A DNA stretch of 64,000 nt from Paraburkholderia hiiakae (GCF_904848665.1 NZ_CAJHCQ010000001.1:744001-808000); one strand, 5' to 3'; positions 34,699-44,089 are shown, counted from the first letter of the stretch. Numbers and translations: made by a program. Notes: generated by a model not told the origin, from the letters alone.

Positions 34699-35460
34699 AT
34701 GAACGACGACCAACTCCTTCGCTATTCCCGCCATATCCTCGTCGACGAGATCGGCATCGAGGCGCAGCAGCGCTTTCTAGACGCGCATGCGATCGTCGTG
34801 GGCGCGGGTGGCCTCGGGTCGCCCGCGGCGATGTATCTCGCGGCCTCGGGCGTCGGCACGCTCACGCTCGTCGACAACGACACCGTCGATCTCACCAACC
34901 TGCAGCGGCAGATCATGCACGAGACGGCGTCGGTGGGCCGCGCGAAGGCTGAGTCGGGCCGCGACGCCATCGCGCGCCTGAATCCCGAGGTGAAGGTGAA
35001 CGCGCTGCAAACGCGCATCGACGATGCGTGGCTCGACGCGCACGTGCCGGGCGCGACTGTCGTGCTCGACTGCACCGACAACTTCGCCACGCGTCACGCC
35101 ATCAACCGCGCGTGTGTGAAGCACGGCGTGCCGCTCGTCTCGGGTGCGGCGCTGCGTTTCGACGGGCAGATCAGCACGTTCGACTTTCGCGACGACGCCT
35201 CGCCGTGCTACGCCTGCGTGTTTCCCGAAGATCAACCCTTCGAGGAAGTGGCGTGCTCGACGATGGGCGTGTTCGCGCCCACGGTGGGCATCATCGGCGC
35301 GATGCAGGCGGCCGAGGCGCTGCGCGTCATTGGCGGCATCGGCACGCCGCTCGTCGGGCGGCTCATGATGCTCGACTCGCTGCGCATGGAGTGGAACACG
35401 ATGCGCGTGGCGCGGCAGCGCGATTGCCCGGTGTGCGGCGAGCGGCACGGGCACGCTTGA
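34699..35460 (+). CDS. ThiF/MoeB-family sulfur-carrier adenylyltransferase
   Basis: A 253-residue E1-like enzyme. The nucleotide motif is AIVVGAGGLGSPAAMYLA, followed by LVDNDTVDLTNLQRQIMH. Zinc cysteines occur in PCYACVF and DCPVCGE, and a conserved Cys in EEVACSTMGVFAPTVG. It adenylates the C-terminus of MoaD or ThiS for molybdopterin or thiamine synthesis. No moa or thi gene is near, so moeB and thiF cannot be separated. Start at 34699 gives the family N-terminus NDDQLLRYSRHILVDEIG. Confidence 0.9.
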   Translation: MNDDQLLRYSRHILVDEIGIEAQQRFLDAHAIVVGAGGLGSPAAMYLAASGVGTLTLVDNDTVDLTNLQRQIMHETASVGRAKAESGRDAIARLNPEVKVNALQTRIDDAWLDAHVPGATVVLDCTDNFATRHAINRACVKHGVPLVSGAALRFDGQISTFDFRDDASPCYACVFPEDQPFEEVACSTMGVFAPTVGIIGAMQAAEALRVIGGIGTPLVGRLMMLDSLRMEWNTMRVARQRDCPVCGERHGHA

Positions 35461-35482
35461 AGCGCGCGCGAACCAGAACACA

Positions 35483-35511
35483 AAAAAGCCCCGGACATGC
35501 CGGGGCTTTTT
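35483..35511. terminator. Bidirectional terminator between moeB/thiF and ptsI
   Basis: A 12-base perfect stem (AAAAAGCCCCGG at 35483-35494 with CCGGGGCTTTTT at 35500-35511). U-tracts are available in both directions for the convergent genes. Confidence 0.9.
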
Positions 35512-35541
35512 GCCTTTGCGCGTGTACGCGCGTGGAGAGGT

Positions 35542-37281
35542 TCAGGCTTGCGCCACACGCTGCAGCGCCGCCTGCAACTCCTCGGGCTCGTAAGCGGCCA
35601 GCACTTCCGACACCGGCTTTTCCAGCGTCTTGAGCTGCGAGCGCAGGATCTCCTGCTTCACCACGAGCAACTGGCTCGGATGCATCGAAAACTCGGTGAG
35701 CCCCATGCCGAGCAGCAAGCGCGTGTACGCCGGATCGCCCGCCATTTCCCCGCACACCGAAACCGGCACGCCCGCGCGCTTCGCCTCGCGCAGCGTATGC
35801 GCGATCAGCAGCAGCACGGCCGGATGCAGCGGGTCGTACAGGTCGGCCACCGCGTTGTCGGCCCGGTCGATGGCGAGCGCGTACTGGATCAGGTCGTTGG
35901 TGCCGATCGACAGGAAGTCGAGACGGCGCAGGAACATCGGCAGCGCGAGCGCCGCCGCCGGGATCTCGATCATCGCCCCGACCTGGACGTTCGGGTCGTA
36001 GGCGTATCCGGCGTCGTCGAGCTGGCGCTTCGCCTCGCGGATCAGATCCAGCGTCTGGTCGATCTGCTGCGCGTGCGCGAGCATCGGAATCAGGATCTTG
36101 ACCGAGCCAAACGCCGAGGCGCGCAGGATCGCGCGCAATTGCGTGAGGAACATCTGCGGCTCGGAAAGGCTCCAGCGGATCGCACGCAGGCCGAGCGCGG
36201 GGTTCGCCGCCGTCTCGTAGCCGTCGCCGCCGCTCATCGAGTCGAGCGGCTTGTCCGCGCCCACATCGATCGTGCGGATCGTCACGGGCAGCCCATTCAT
36301 GAGCTCCACCGCGCGGCGGTAGGCCGCGAACTGCTCGTCCTCCTCCGGCAAGTGATGCTTGTGGTTCATGAACAGGAACTCGGTGCGAAAGAGACCCACG
36401 CCCGTCGCGCCCGAGTCGAGCGCGGCCTGCGCGTCGTCGGGCAGCTCGATGTTCGCGTAGAGCTGGATCTTCGCGCCGCACAGCGTTTGCGTGGGCGAGA
36501 ACTTCAGGCGCTGGAGTTTGCGCCGCTCGAGCGCCATCTCGCTTTGCCGGTAGGTGTACTCCTCCAGCACGATGGGCGCGGGATCGACGATCACGATGCC
36601 ATGGTCGCCGTCGACGATGATGAGATCGTCCTGACGGATCAGCGCGCTCGCCTGCTGCATGCCTACAGCCGCCGGAATGCCCAGACTGCGCGCCACGATC
36701 GCCGTATGCGAGGTACGCCCGCCCAGATCGGTGACGAAGCCCTGGAAGGTTTGCCCTTTGAACTGCAGCATGTCGGCAGGCGCGATGTCGTGCGCGACCA
36801 CGATCATCTCGTCGCAGCCGCCGTGCAGCGAGGGCGGCATGGCGCCCGCAAGCGACTTCAGCACGCGCTCCACGACCTGCTCGATATCGGCTTTGCGCTC
36901 GCGCAGGTATTCGTCCTCCACGTCGTCGAAGTGGCGCGAGAGGCGTTCGAGCTGTTCGGTAAGCGCCCACTCCACATTGAAGCGGCGCGTGCGGATGAGG
37001 TCGATGGTCTCCTGCACGAGCATCACGTCGTTCAGGATCATGAGGTGAACGCCGATGAACGCGCCCATTTCGGAAGGGGCGTCGGCGGCGAGGTCGGCGC
37101 GCAGCGCCTCGAGTTCCTTCTCCACGGCCTGCAGCGCCGTGCGAAAGCGCTCGATTTCGTCTTCGATCTGCGCGGGCTCGATGAGGTAGTGGTCGACGTC
37201 GAGCGCAGCCGGGGCGATCAGATACGCTCGCCCGATGGCGATACCGCGTGATACGGGAATTCCATGCAGCGTGAACGGCAC
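35542..37281 (-). CDS. ptsI: PTS enzyme I
   Basis: A 579-residue enzyme I that takes phosphate from PEP and passes it to HPr. The phosphohistidine is His192 in LGGRTSHTAIVARSL. The C-terminal barrel has VGLFRTEFLFMNHKHHLPEE, VGAMIEIPAAAL and the catalytic Cys in VPVSVCGEMAGDP. The start is taken as GTG at 37281, five bases after AGGAGG; the GTG at 37287 overlaps the Shine-Dalgarno. It follows ptsH after 213 bases with a terminator-like hairpin between, so it may have its own promoter or be attenuated. Confidence 0.95.
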   Translation of the reverse strand: MPFTLHGIPVSRGIAIGRAYLIAPAALDVDHYLIEPAQIEDEIERFRTALQAVEKELEALRADLAADAPSEMGAFIGVHLMILNDVMLVQETIDLIRTRRFNVEWALTEQLERLSRHFDDVEDEYLRERKADIEQVVERVLKSLAGAMPPSLHGGCDEMIVVAHDIAPADMLQFKGQTFQGFVTDLGGRTSHTAIVARSLGIPAAVGMQQASALIRQDDLIIVDGDHGIVIVDPAPIVLEEYTYRQSEMALERRKLQRLKFSPTQTLCGAKIQLYANIELPDDAQAALDSGATGVGLFRTEFLFMNHKHHLPEEDEQFAAYRRAVELMNGLPVTIRTIDVGADKPLDSMSGGDGYETAANPALGLRAIRWSLSEPQMFLTQLRAILRASAFGSVKILIPMLAHAQQIDQTLDLIREAKRQLDDAGYAYDPNVQVGAMIEIPAAALALPMFLRRLDFLSIGTNDLIQYALAIDRADNAVADLYDPLHPAVLLLIAHTLREAKRAGVPVSVCGEMAGDPAYTRLLLGMGLTEFSMHPSQLLVVKQEILRSQLKTLEKPVSEVLAAYEPEELQAALQRVAQA

Positions 37282-37441
37282 GCGCACCTCCTCTGGTTAT
37301 TTGATGCTGCGGCAAACCGCTGCAATGCGCTCTCTCAGACCCCGGCGATGATTATAAATTCCAGCGCGGCCAAATGTGACCATGCACGCCTGTTCGCGCC
37401 TTACTGCGGCCTTCTGCAGCAGTCCCCGGCGCACAAATGAA

Positions 37442-37465
37442 AACGCCGCGGCAAACCGCGGCGTT
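37442..37465 (-). terminator. Terminator-like hairpin between ptsH and ptsI
   Basis: A 10-base stem (AACGCCGCGG at 37442-37451 with its complement at 37456-37465). On the minus strand it is followed by TTTTCATTTG. It lies 30 bases after ptsH and before ptsI. Confidence 0.7.
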
Positions 37466-37494
37466 CCGGGCAACGCGCAACCACCGCGCGCGTC

Positions 37495-37764
37495 TTACTG
37501 ACCTTCGCCAAACTTGTCGGCGATCAGCTTGAGCAGCGCGCCCATGGCGTCGGCCTCGTCCGGGCCCTCGGTTTCGATCACCACCGTGCTGCCAATGCCT
37601 GCCGCCAGCATCATGACCCCCATGATGCTCTTGGCGTTGATGCGGCGGCCGTTGCGGCTCATCCAGATTTCCGCCTGATAGTTGCCTGCGAGCTGCGTCA
37701 GCTTCGCCGACGCCCGCGCGTGCAGGCCGAGTTTATTCACGATGGTCGTTTCTTGTTGCAGCAT
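37495..37764 (-). CDS. ptsH: PTS phosphocarrier protein HPr
   Basis: An 89-residue HPr. The active His15 is in NKLGLHARASAKLTQLA, and the Ser46-region motif is NAKSIMGVMML. It receives phosphate from PtsI and can pass it to the EIIA encoded just upstream. The Ser region matches proteins that can be phosphorylated by HprK, but hprK is not in the window. Confidence 0.96.
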   Translation of the reverse strand: MLQQETTIVNKLGLHARASAKLTQLAGNYQAEIWMSRNGRRINAKSIMGVMMLAAGIGSTVVIETEGPDEADAMGALLKLIADKFGEGQ

Positions 37765-37849
37765 AGGTCGATCCGGACGCAGTGTGTGGAAGTGTGACTG
37801 GGGTCTTTGGGTGTGCCTTGTTTTTGGCTTTCGGTGCCGCGCCGCTAGT

Positions 37850-38446
37850 TCAGGTGGTGCCAGCCGGCCTGAATACGCCCGCCGCGACGCCGCCTGTGCA
37901 AGCCGCGCTCCGCGTTGCGGCGGCCGGCTGACTTGCGCTCTCGCCTGCGGCCTGATTTGCGACCTGACTCGCGGTGTGCTTTGTCACGTCAGCAGCGCCT
38001 TCGGCACAGGGCGTGGGCGGGCAGCCGCATTCGCTCGCCGCGGCCGCGGCGGGCGGCATGGTCGGCCCGATGGTCTGGACGCCCTTGCTCGCGCCGGCGA
38101 GCGCCTTTTCAACGAGCGTGTCGAGCGGTGTCGCGCGGTAGCACACGGCGCGCACCAGCATCGGCAGGTTCACGCCGGCCAGCACGCGCACCTCGGGCAC
38201 CGTGGCGAGGCGCGCCGCGATGTTCGAGGGCGTGGCGCCGAACATGTCGGTCAACACGAGCGCGCCGTTGTCCTCGCGCAAGCGCTCGATCTCCGAATTT
38301 GCCTTGGCGACCACTTCAGCCGGGTCGCTGTCGGGGAGCACGTCGAGCGCGCCGATACGCGCCGGACAACCGCCATAGATATGCGCGATGCACTCGCGTA
38401 GCGCGGTGGCGAGCGGTGCGTGCGCAATGATCAGAATCCCTGCCAT
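37850..38446 (-). CDS. PTS EIIA component of the mannose family, with C-terminal extension
   Basis: A 198-residue protein. Residues 1-130 are an EIIA(Man) domain with the phosphorylated His9 (GILIIAHAPLATALRE), VLTDMFGATPSNIAAR and LPMLVRAVCYR. Residues ~130-198 are a low-complexity Ala-rich tail with a cysteine cluster (SECGCPPTPCAEG) that normal EIIA(Man) domains lack. With ptsH and ptsI downstream and no EIIB/C nearby, it probably acts in a regulatory PTS rather than sugar transport. What it regulates is not shown. Confidence 0.88.
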   Translation of the reverse strand: MAGILIIAHAPLATALRECIAHIYGGCPARIGALDVLPDSDPAEVVAKANSEIERLREDNGALVLTDMFGATPSNIAARLATVPEVRVLAGVNLPMLVRAVCYRATPLDTLVEKALAGASKGVQTIGPTMPPAAAAASECGCPPTPCAEGAADVTKHTASQVANQAAGESASQPAAATRSAACTGGVAAGVFRPAGTT

Positions 38447-38900
38447 GTGAGCTTGACTGCAAAAAACGGCTCAGGTTGATGCCCGGACGATTCGTAGATC
38501 GCGTCCTGCAGCGCCGAGCCTGCGGCCAGCCGTGGGCTCGCAGGGTCGGAACACGCGCCGCGCGGCAGCCAGATCGTCTATACGACGCCGGCATGCCAGC
38601 CCGGAACGCGGGCTCGCGGCATTGTAGCAGGGTCATTTTCGCGCACGCGAGGCGGTTCTGCTCACAGTCGCGACAGATGTCGCGCGCTACTCACAAGCGC
38701 CAGGCGCGTACGCAACCTTTCGTGGTCCGAAACTGCCCGCCAGCCAAGGTCCTGATGGAGCGCCAGCCCTGCAAGGCGCCCACAACCGCCAGATGCCGCC
38801 ATACATGCGGCTTTCAAGTCCGCGCTCCAGGTGCGGGCTTCAAATGAGCCCAGGCCAATTTCGGGGCCAAAGTCAGCGGAGCAAACCCGGCAGACCCACC
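38447..38900. other. Intergenic region between gshB and the EIIA gene
   Basis: A 454-base gap within the minus-strand series. It contains a hairpin at 38594-38621 (TGCC-AGCCCG paired with CGGGCT-GGCA) without U-tract. I found no gene with a start signal and no recognisable promoter; frames here overlap gshB or lack family features. Confidence 0.5.
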
Positions 38901-39854
38901 TTAGGCCGCCGCGCGCTCCAGCGCGTCGATGAACATGGCGGCCACGTCGAAGCCCGTCTGCTCCATGATTTCGCGGAAACACGTCGGGCTCGTGACATTG
39001 ACCTCGGTGAGCCAGTCGCCGATGGCATCGAGCCCTACGAGCAGCAGGCCGCGTGCTGCGAGCGTCGGGCCGAGCGCTTTCGCGATTTCCATATCGCGTG
39101 CGGTGAGCGGCTGCGCGACGCCAAGTCCGCCCGCCGCCAGATTGCCGCGCACTTCATTGCCCTGAGGAATGCGTGCGAGCGAATACGGCACCGGCTCGCC
39201 GCCGATCAGCAGAATGCGCTTGTCGCCGGCCTTGATCTCGGGGATGAACTTCTGCGCCATCACGCTGCGCGCGCCGTCATGGCTCAGCATCTCGATGATC
39301 GAGCCGAGGTTCATGCCGTCCGCCTTCACGCGGAACACGCCCATACCGCCCATGCCGTCGAGCGGCTTCAAGATCACGTCCTGATGCTCTTCGTGGAACT
39401 TGCGCAGGCGCGCCGCGCTGCGAGTGACGAGCGTGGGCGCGACGAACTGCGGAAATTCGCCGATGGCGAGCTTTTCCGAGTGATCGCGAATCGACTGCGG
39501 CTTGTTGAAGATCTTCGCGCCCGCGCGCTCGGCGATCTCCAGCAGCCACGTGGAGGTCACGTACTCCATGTCGAACGGCGGGTCCTTGCGCATGACGACG
39601 GCGTCGAAGCCCGTGAGCGCGCGCGAATCCGCCGAGGCGTCGAACCAGGTTTCGCGATGCAGATCCGCCGTATCGCCGACGATCGTGAAGCGCCGCACGT
39701 CGGCTTCGACCTGGCCGTTCACCCATGCGAGATGTTGCGGCTCGCACGCGAAGAGCGTGTGGCCGCGCTTCGCGGCCTCGGCCATCATCGCGTAGGTCGA
39801 GTCCTTGTAGATCTTGAACCGCTCGAGCGGATCGGCGATGAAGAGAATGTCCAT
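38901..39854 (-). CDS. gshB: Glutathione synthetase
   Basis: A 317-residue ATP-grasp enzyme joining glycine to gamma-glutamylcysteine. It begins MDILFIADPLERFKIYKDST, has the substrate segment MRKDPPFDMEYV, the ATP-grasp loop LKPLDGMGGMGVFRVKADG, and ends with the metal/substrate site EVNVTSPTCFREI. It follows gshA after 135 bases in the same direction. Confidence 0.96.
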   Translation of the reverse strand: MDILFIADPLERFKIYKDSTYAMMAEAAKRGHTLFACEPQHLAWVNGQVEADVRRFTIVGDTADLHRETWFDASADSRALTGFDAVVMRKDPPFDMEYVTSTWLLEIAERAGAKIFNKPQSIRDHSEKLAIGEFPQFVAPTLVTRSAARLRKFHEEHQDVILKPLDGMGGMGVFRVKADGMNLGSIIEMLSHDGARSVMAQKFIPEIKAGDKRILLIGGEPVPYSLARIPQGNEVRGNLAAGGLGVAQPLTARDMEIAKALGPTLAARGLLLVGLDAIGDWLTEVNVTSPTCFREIMEQTGFDVAAMFIDALERAAA

Positions 39855-39989
39855 ATCGTCTCTGCCTTGTCCCTGTCTTGTCGCTGCTTGACGCCTGGTA
39901 TGGCGCCCGATGTGGTGTCTGCTTTCATGACGGCAACGCCCGCACGGTGGCGGGCGCTGCGTTCAATGGTGTGAATGATGACGGCTGGA

Positions 39990-41279
39990 TCAGACCTGGA
40001 TCGCCTCGGGGTCGGTCTTCTCCAGCTCGACCGACGCCGCCAGCAACCCGAGCCGCGCCACCACGCCGTACATGTAAAAGCGGTTCGGCGGCGCCGCGCC
40101 CGCTTTCGCTCGCGTGTCCGGCAGCGCCGTGTGCTCGAAGCCGAGCGGCACGAAGTGCATGCCCGGCGCGTTCAGGTTCTGGTCGCGCTCGCGGCTGCCG
40201 TGCGCGCGGTAGAAGCCGCCCACCACGTAGCGGTCGATCATGTACACGACCGGCTCGGCTACTTCGTCGCCGATATGCTCGAACGTGTAGACGCCTTCCT
40301 GCACGATCACATCGCGCACTTCAAGCCCGTCCTTCGTGGCCGACATCTTCGCACGTTCGCGCTTCGTGAGTGCGGCGACCTCGGAGGCGTCGTGCACCGT
40401 CATCACGCCGCGGCCATCCGTGCCGGCATCGGACTTGATGACGACGTACGGCCTTTCGGTGATGCCGTACTCGCGATACTTCTTCGCGATCTTCTTGAGC
40501 ACGGCGTCGATGGCGGTGGCGAGCTGCTCCTCGCCCGTGCGCGCCTCGAAGTCCACGCCTTCCACGTGCGCGAAGTACGGATTGATCATCCACGGGTCCA
40601 CGCCCACCATCTTTGCGAACTTCTTCGCCACGTCGTCATAGCAGGAGAAGTGCGTGGACTTGCGGCGCACCGCCCAGCCTGCATGCAGCGGCGGCAGCAG
40701 GTATTGCTCATGCAGGTTTTCGAGCACCGGCGGAATGCCGCCTGAAAGATCGTTGTTCAGCAGGATGGAGCACGGGTCGAAGTTCTTCAGACCCAGGCGC
40801 CGCTGCGAACGCTCGAGCGGTTCTAGCACGATCTTCTGGCCGTCCGCGAGCGAAATCGTCACGGGCCCGGCGATGGTTTCGTCGAGCGTGCCGAAGCGCA
40901 CGTTCAGGCCCGCCTGACGCATGATCGTCGCGAGGCGCGCGACGTTCTCCAGATAGAACGCGTTGCGCGTGTGCATCTCCGGAATCACGAGCAGGTTCTT
41001 GGCGTCCGGGCAGATCTTTTCGATGGCGGCCATGGCCGCCTGCACGGCGAGCGGCAGCACTTCCTGCGGCAGGCAGTGAAAAGCGCCGGGAAAAAGGTTG
41101 GTATCGACGGGCGCGAGCTTGAAACCGGCGTTGCGCAGGTCGACCGAGCAGTAGAACGGCGGCGTGTGCTCCTGCCATTCAAGGCGGAACCAGCGCTCGA
41201 TGGCCGGCGTCGCGTCGAGGATGCGCTGCTCCAGTTCGAGGAGCGGGCCATTCAACGCCGTAACCAGATGCGGGACCAT
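39990..41279 (-). CDS. gshA: Glutamate-cysteine ligase, proteobacterial (ferrooxidans) type
   Basis: A 429-residue enzyme unrelated in length and pattern to E. coli GshA. It begins MVPHLVTALNGPLLELEQRI and contains HTPPFYCSVDLRNAGFKLAP, VIPEMHTRNAFYLENVARL and an ATP-grasp-like block KSDAGTDGRGVMTVHDA. This is the class often found beside gshB in betaproteobacteria and acidithiobacilli. It makes gamma-glutamylcysteine. The start at 41279 is fixed by the family N-terminus; the frame extends to 41438 without support. Confidence 0.92.
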   Translation of the reverse strand: MVPHLVTALNGPLLELEQRILDATPAIERWFRLEWQEHTPPFYCSVDLRNAGFKLAPVDTNLFPGAFHCLPQEVLPLAVQAAMAAIEKICPDAKNLLVIPEMHTRNAFYLENVARLATIMRQAGLNVRFGTLDETIAGPVTISLADGQKIVLEPLERSQRRLGLKNFDPCSILLNNDLSGGIPPVLENLHEQYLLPPLHAGWAVRRKSTHFSCYDDVAKKFAKMVGVDPWMINPYFAHVEGVDFEARTGEEQLATAIDAVLKKIAKKYREYGITERPYVVIKSDAGTDGRGVMTVHDASEVAALTKRERAKMSATKDGLEVRDVIVQEGVYTFEHIGDEVAEPVVYMIDRYVVGGFYRAHGSRERDQNLNAPGMHFVPLGFEHTALPDTRAKAGAAPPNRFYMYGVVARLGLLAASVELEKTDPEAIQV

Positions 41280-41610
41280 AAGGCGTAACTCGCAGACGAA
41301 ATGCTTTGATTGTAGGGAAACCGGTCGTTTATCTGGGGACGATTGCGCCAGTTGCAAGACGGGATTGCCCTCATGAATCCCCGCTTGAATCCCCGCTTCA
41401 ATTCCCTCAATCAGCGTAGGGTCAATCGCCGGTTCCATCCGCGCGGATATTCACGCCGGATATCCATTCTGGACCGCTCGCGCCGCCCGGCGCAATTGGG
41501 CACACGGATTGAAGGGGCACTATGCGAACGCGCGGGCGGGACGCTTATTCCCCGCGCGTTGACCGGCACGCGCAAACCTCGCACCCGCCGCATAAGGCAA
41601 ATAAAGAAAA

Positions 41611-41633
41611 GGGCCCGCCGAAAAGGCGGGCCC
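41611..41633 (-). terminator. Rho-independent terminator of amtB
   Basis: A 9-base stem, GGGCCCGCC (41611-41619) with GGCGGGCCC (41625-41633). On the minus strand it is followed by TTTTCTTTATTT. It lies 50 bases after amtB. Confidence 0.88.
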
Positions 41634-41682
41634 AGGTCGCTGCTTGCTGCCCTGCTAGATCAAACCTTCAAGAACGGCGCGC

Positions 41683-43185
41683 TTATTCCACGCGCTCGCC
41701 ATGCAGAACCACGTCGAGACCTTCTCGCTCGTCTTCTTCCGAAACGCGCAGGCCCATCACCATGTCGATCACCTTCAGCAGGACGAAGCTCACCACGCCG
41801 CTGTAGATGAGGGTCGTGAGCACGCCCTTGGCTTGCAGGATGACGCTGCCGTCCGCGCCGCCGATGTCCTTCACCGCGAACACGCCGGTCAGAATCGCAC
41901 CGATGATGCCGCCGATGCCGTGCACGCCGAACGCGTCGAGCGAGTCGTCGTAGTTGAACTTGTGCTTGAGCCACGTAGCCGACCAGAAGCAGACCACGCC
42001 CGCCACCACACCAATCACGATCGCGCCCAGCACACCGACGAAGCCCGAAGCCGGCGTGATTGCCACGAGACCTGCCACTGCACCCGAAGCGATGCCGAGC
42101 ACCGAAGGCTTGCCCTTGGCGATCCACTCGGCGAACATCCAGCCGAGCGCAGCGCAGGCGGTGGCGATTTGCGTCGTGAGCATCGCGAAGCCCGCACGGC
42201 CGTCAGCCGCGACTGCCGAACCCGCGTTGAAGCCGAACCAGCCGACCCACAGCATCGCCGCGCCCATCAGCGTGAGCGTGAGGTTATGCGGAGCCATCAC
42301 TTCGCGGCCGTAGCCAACCCGCTTGCCGAGCACGAGGCAGCACACCAGACCCGCGATACCGGCGTTGATGTGCACGACCGTGCCGCCCGCGAAGTCGAGG
42401 ATGCCGGCGCTGGCGAGCCAGCCGGTCGGTTCCCAGACCATGTGTGCGATCGGCGAGTAGACGATGACCGACCACAGCGACATGAACACGAGCATCGCCG
42501 AGAACTTCATGCGGTCGGCAAACGCACCGGTGATCAGCGCCGGCGTGATGATCGCGAACGTCATCTGATAGACGAAGTACACGGTCTCGGGGATGGTCGG
42601 CGCGAGGTGGCTCACGGTGAGCGTCGTCGCCTTGTCGCCCTTGATGTAGTTCATACCCTCAAGGAAGATGCGCGAGAAGCCGCCTATGAACGAGCCGCCC
42701 GGCGTGAACGCGATCGAGTAGCCCACCACCGTCCAGATCACCGTGACCACGCAGGTGATCGCGAAGCTCTGCATGAGCGTGGCAAGCACGTTCTTCTTGC
42801 GGACCATGCCGCCGTAGAAGAGCGCGAGGCCCGGAATCGTCATGAACAGCACGAGCGCGGTGGAGGTCAGCATCCACGCGGTGTCGCCCGAGTTGATCTT
42901 CGACGAATCGACCGAGAACGGCGCGGTCGGTGCGGCGGGCGCGGCGGCTGCGGCAGCAGCCGATGCATCTGCGGGGGCGCTTGCTGCGGCGGCTGCCGGG
43001 GCGCTTGCGTTGGCGTCAGCCGCGGGGGCCGAAGCCGGTGCGGCCGCCGAAGCGTCAGGCGCCGAAGCGCTGGTAGCCGGCGCGGAAGCCGCAGCGGGTG
43101 CGGATGCGTCGTCCGCCAGCGCGGCGCCGACGCCGCCGGCCAGCAGCGAGCCAGCCATCATCAGGGACATCAAAAGTTTGCGCAT
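41683..43185 (-). CDS. amtB: Ammonium transporter with Ala-rich N-terminal extension
   Basis: A 500-residue Amt channel. The signal peptide (MRKLLMSLMMAGSLLAGGVG) is followed by a ~60-residue Ala/Ser/Pro-rich periplasmic segment, then eleven helices from about residue 100. The gate and twin-His features include GLALFYGGMVRKKN, FAGGTVVHINAGIAGLV and DDSLDAFGVHGIGGIIG. It conducts ammonium and is blocked by the P-II protein encoded upstream. The low-complexity N-terminal stretch is unusual for Amt proteins. It is co-transcribed with glnK from a sigma54 promoter. Confidence 0.94.
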   Translation of the reverse strand: MRKLLMSLMMAGSLLAGGVGAALADDASAPAAASAPATSASAPDASAAAPASAPAADANASAPAAAAASAPADASAAAAAAAPAAPTAPFSVDSSKINSGDTAWMLTSTALVLFMTIPGLALFYGGMVRKKNVLATLMQSFAITCVVTVIWTVVGYSIAFTPGGSFIGGFSRIFLEGMNYIKGDKATTLTVSHLAPTIPETVYFVYQMTFAIITPALITGAFADRMKFSAMLVFMSLWSVIVYSPIAHMVWEPTGWLASAGILDFAGGTVVHINAGIAGLVCCLVLGKRVGYGREVMAPHNLTLTLMGAAMLWVGWFGFNAGSAVAADGRAGFAMLTTQIATACAALGWMFAEWIAKGKPSVLGIASGAVAGLVAITPASGFVGVLGAIVIGVVAGVVCFWSATWLKHKFNYDDSLDAFGVHGIGGIIGAILTGVFAVKDIGGADGSVILQAKGVLTTLIYSGVVSFVLLKVIDMVMGLRVSEEDEREGLDVVLHGERVE

Positions 43186-43237
43186 CTCGGTTTCCTCTTT
43201 CCTCTTGTCTCGGTCTCTTTAGGCCTTACTGGGGGCT

Positions 43238-43651
<414 letters not shown>

Positions 43652-43708
43652 TCACCGCGTCGTTGGCGCACCGTGAGCCAACCGTCGTTCGGTGCGCGGG
43701 GCAGTAGT

Positions 43709-43724
43709 AGCAACACCCGTGCCA
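43709..43724 (-). promoter_or_regulatory. Sigma54 promoter of glnK-amtB
   Basis: On the minus strand the bases read TGGCACGGGTGTTGCT, a perfect match to the -24/-12 consensus TGGCACG-N4-TTGC(A/T). Transcription would begin near 43698, about 120 bases before glnK. Confidence 0.9.
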
Positions 43725-44072
43725 ATCTGCTGCGCCCGTCTGCAAAGCCGATCTGATGGACTTCGATGCAAGCACGCCCAAAGCCGTGGACAATGCCGGT
43801 CCGCGCCTTGAGGGGCGCGGCGCGCAAGGCCCTGGCCGAACGGCCAGCGTGAGGCGCGCGCGGTGGCGGGGCGGGGGGAACGTTGCTACAGTGTTCTCAG
43901 GCATCGCTGCCGCGCTGGGAGCCGTATAGCGGCTGGAAGTGGCCCGCCGCGCCACAGCGCGACGCACACGGGCCGGCGGCGCGCACCAGTCGCGCGCGCA
44001 CTTGGCCGTGGCCCTGCGAGTTCGCACCAAGATCGATCACGGTTCGTCGCGGGGCACAGGCGAAACAAAACT

Positions 44073-44089
44073 TGCACATTTCTTGTGCA
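44073..44089. promoter_or_regulatory. NtrC-type binding site
   Basis: TGCACATTTCTTGTGCA has the TGCAC-N7-GTGCA form of the NtrC box. It is about 350 bases upstream of the glnK sigma54 promoter, acceptable for an enhancer, but only 15 bases before the ubiK start codon. It may therefore also form a leader hairpin of ubiK. Confidence 0.6.
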
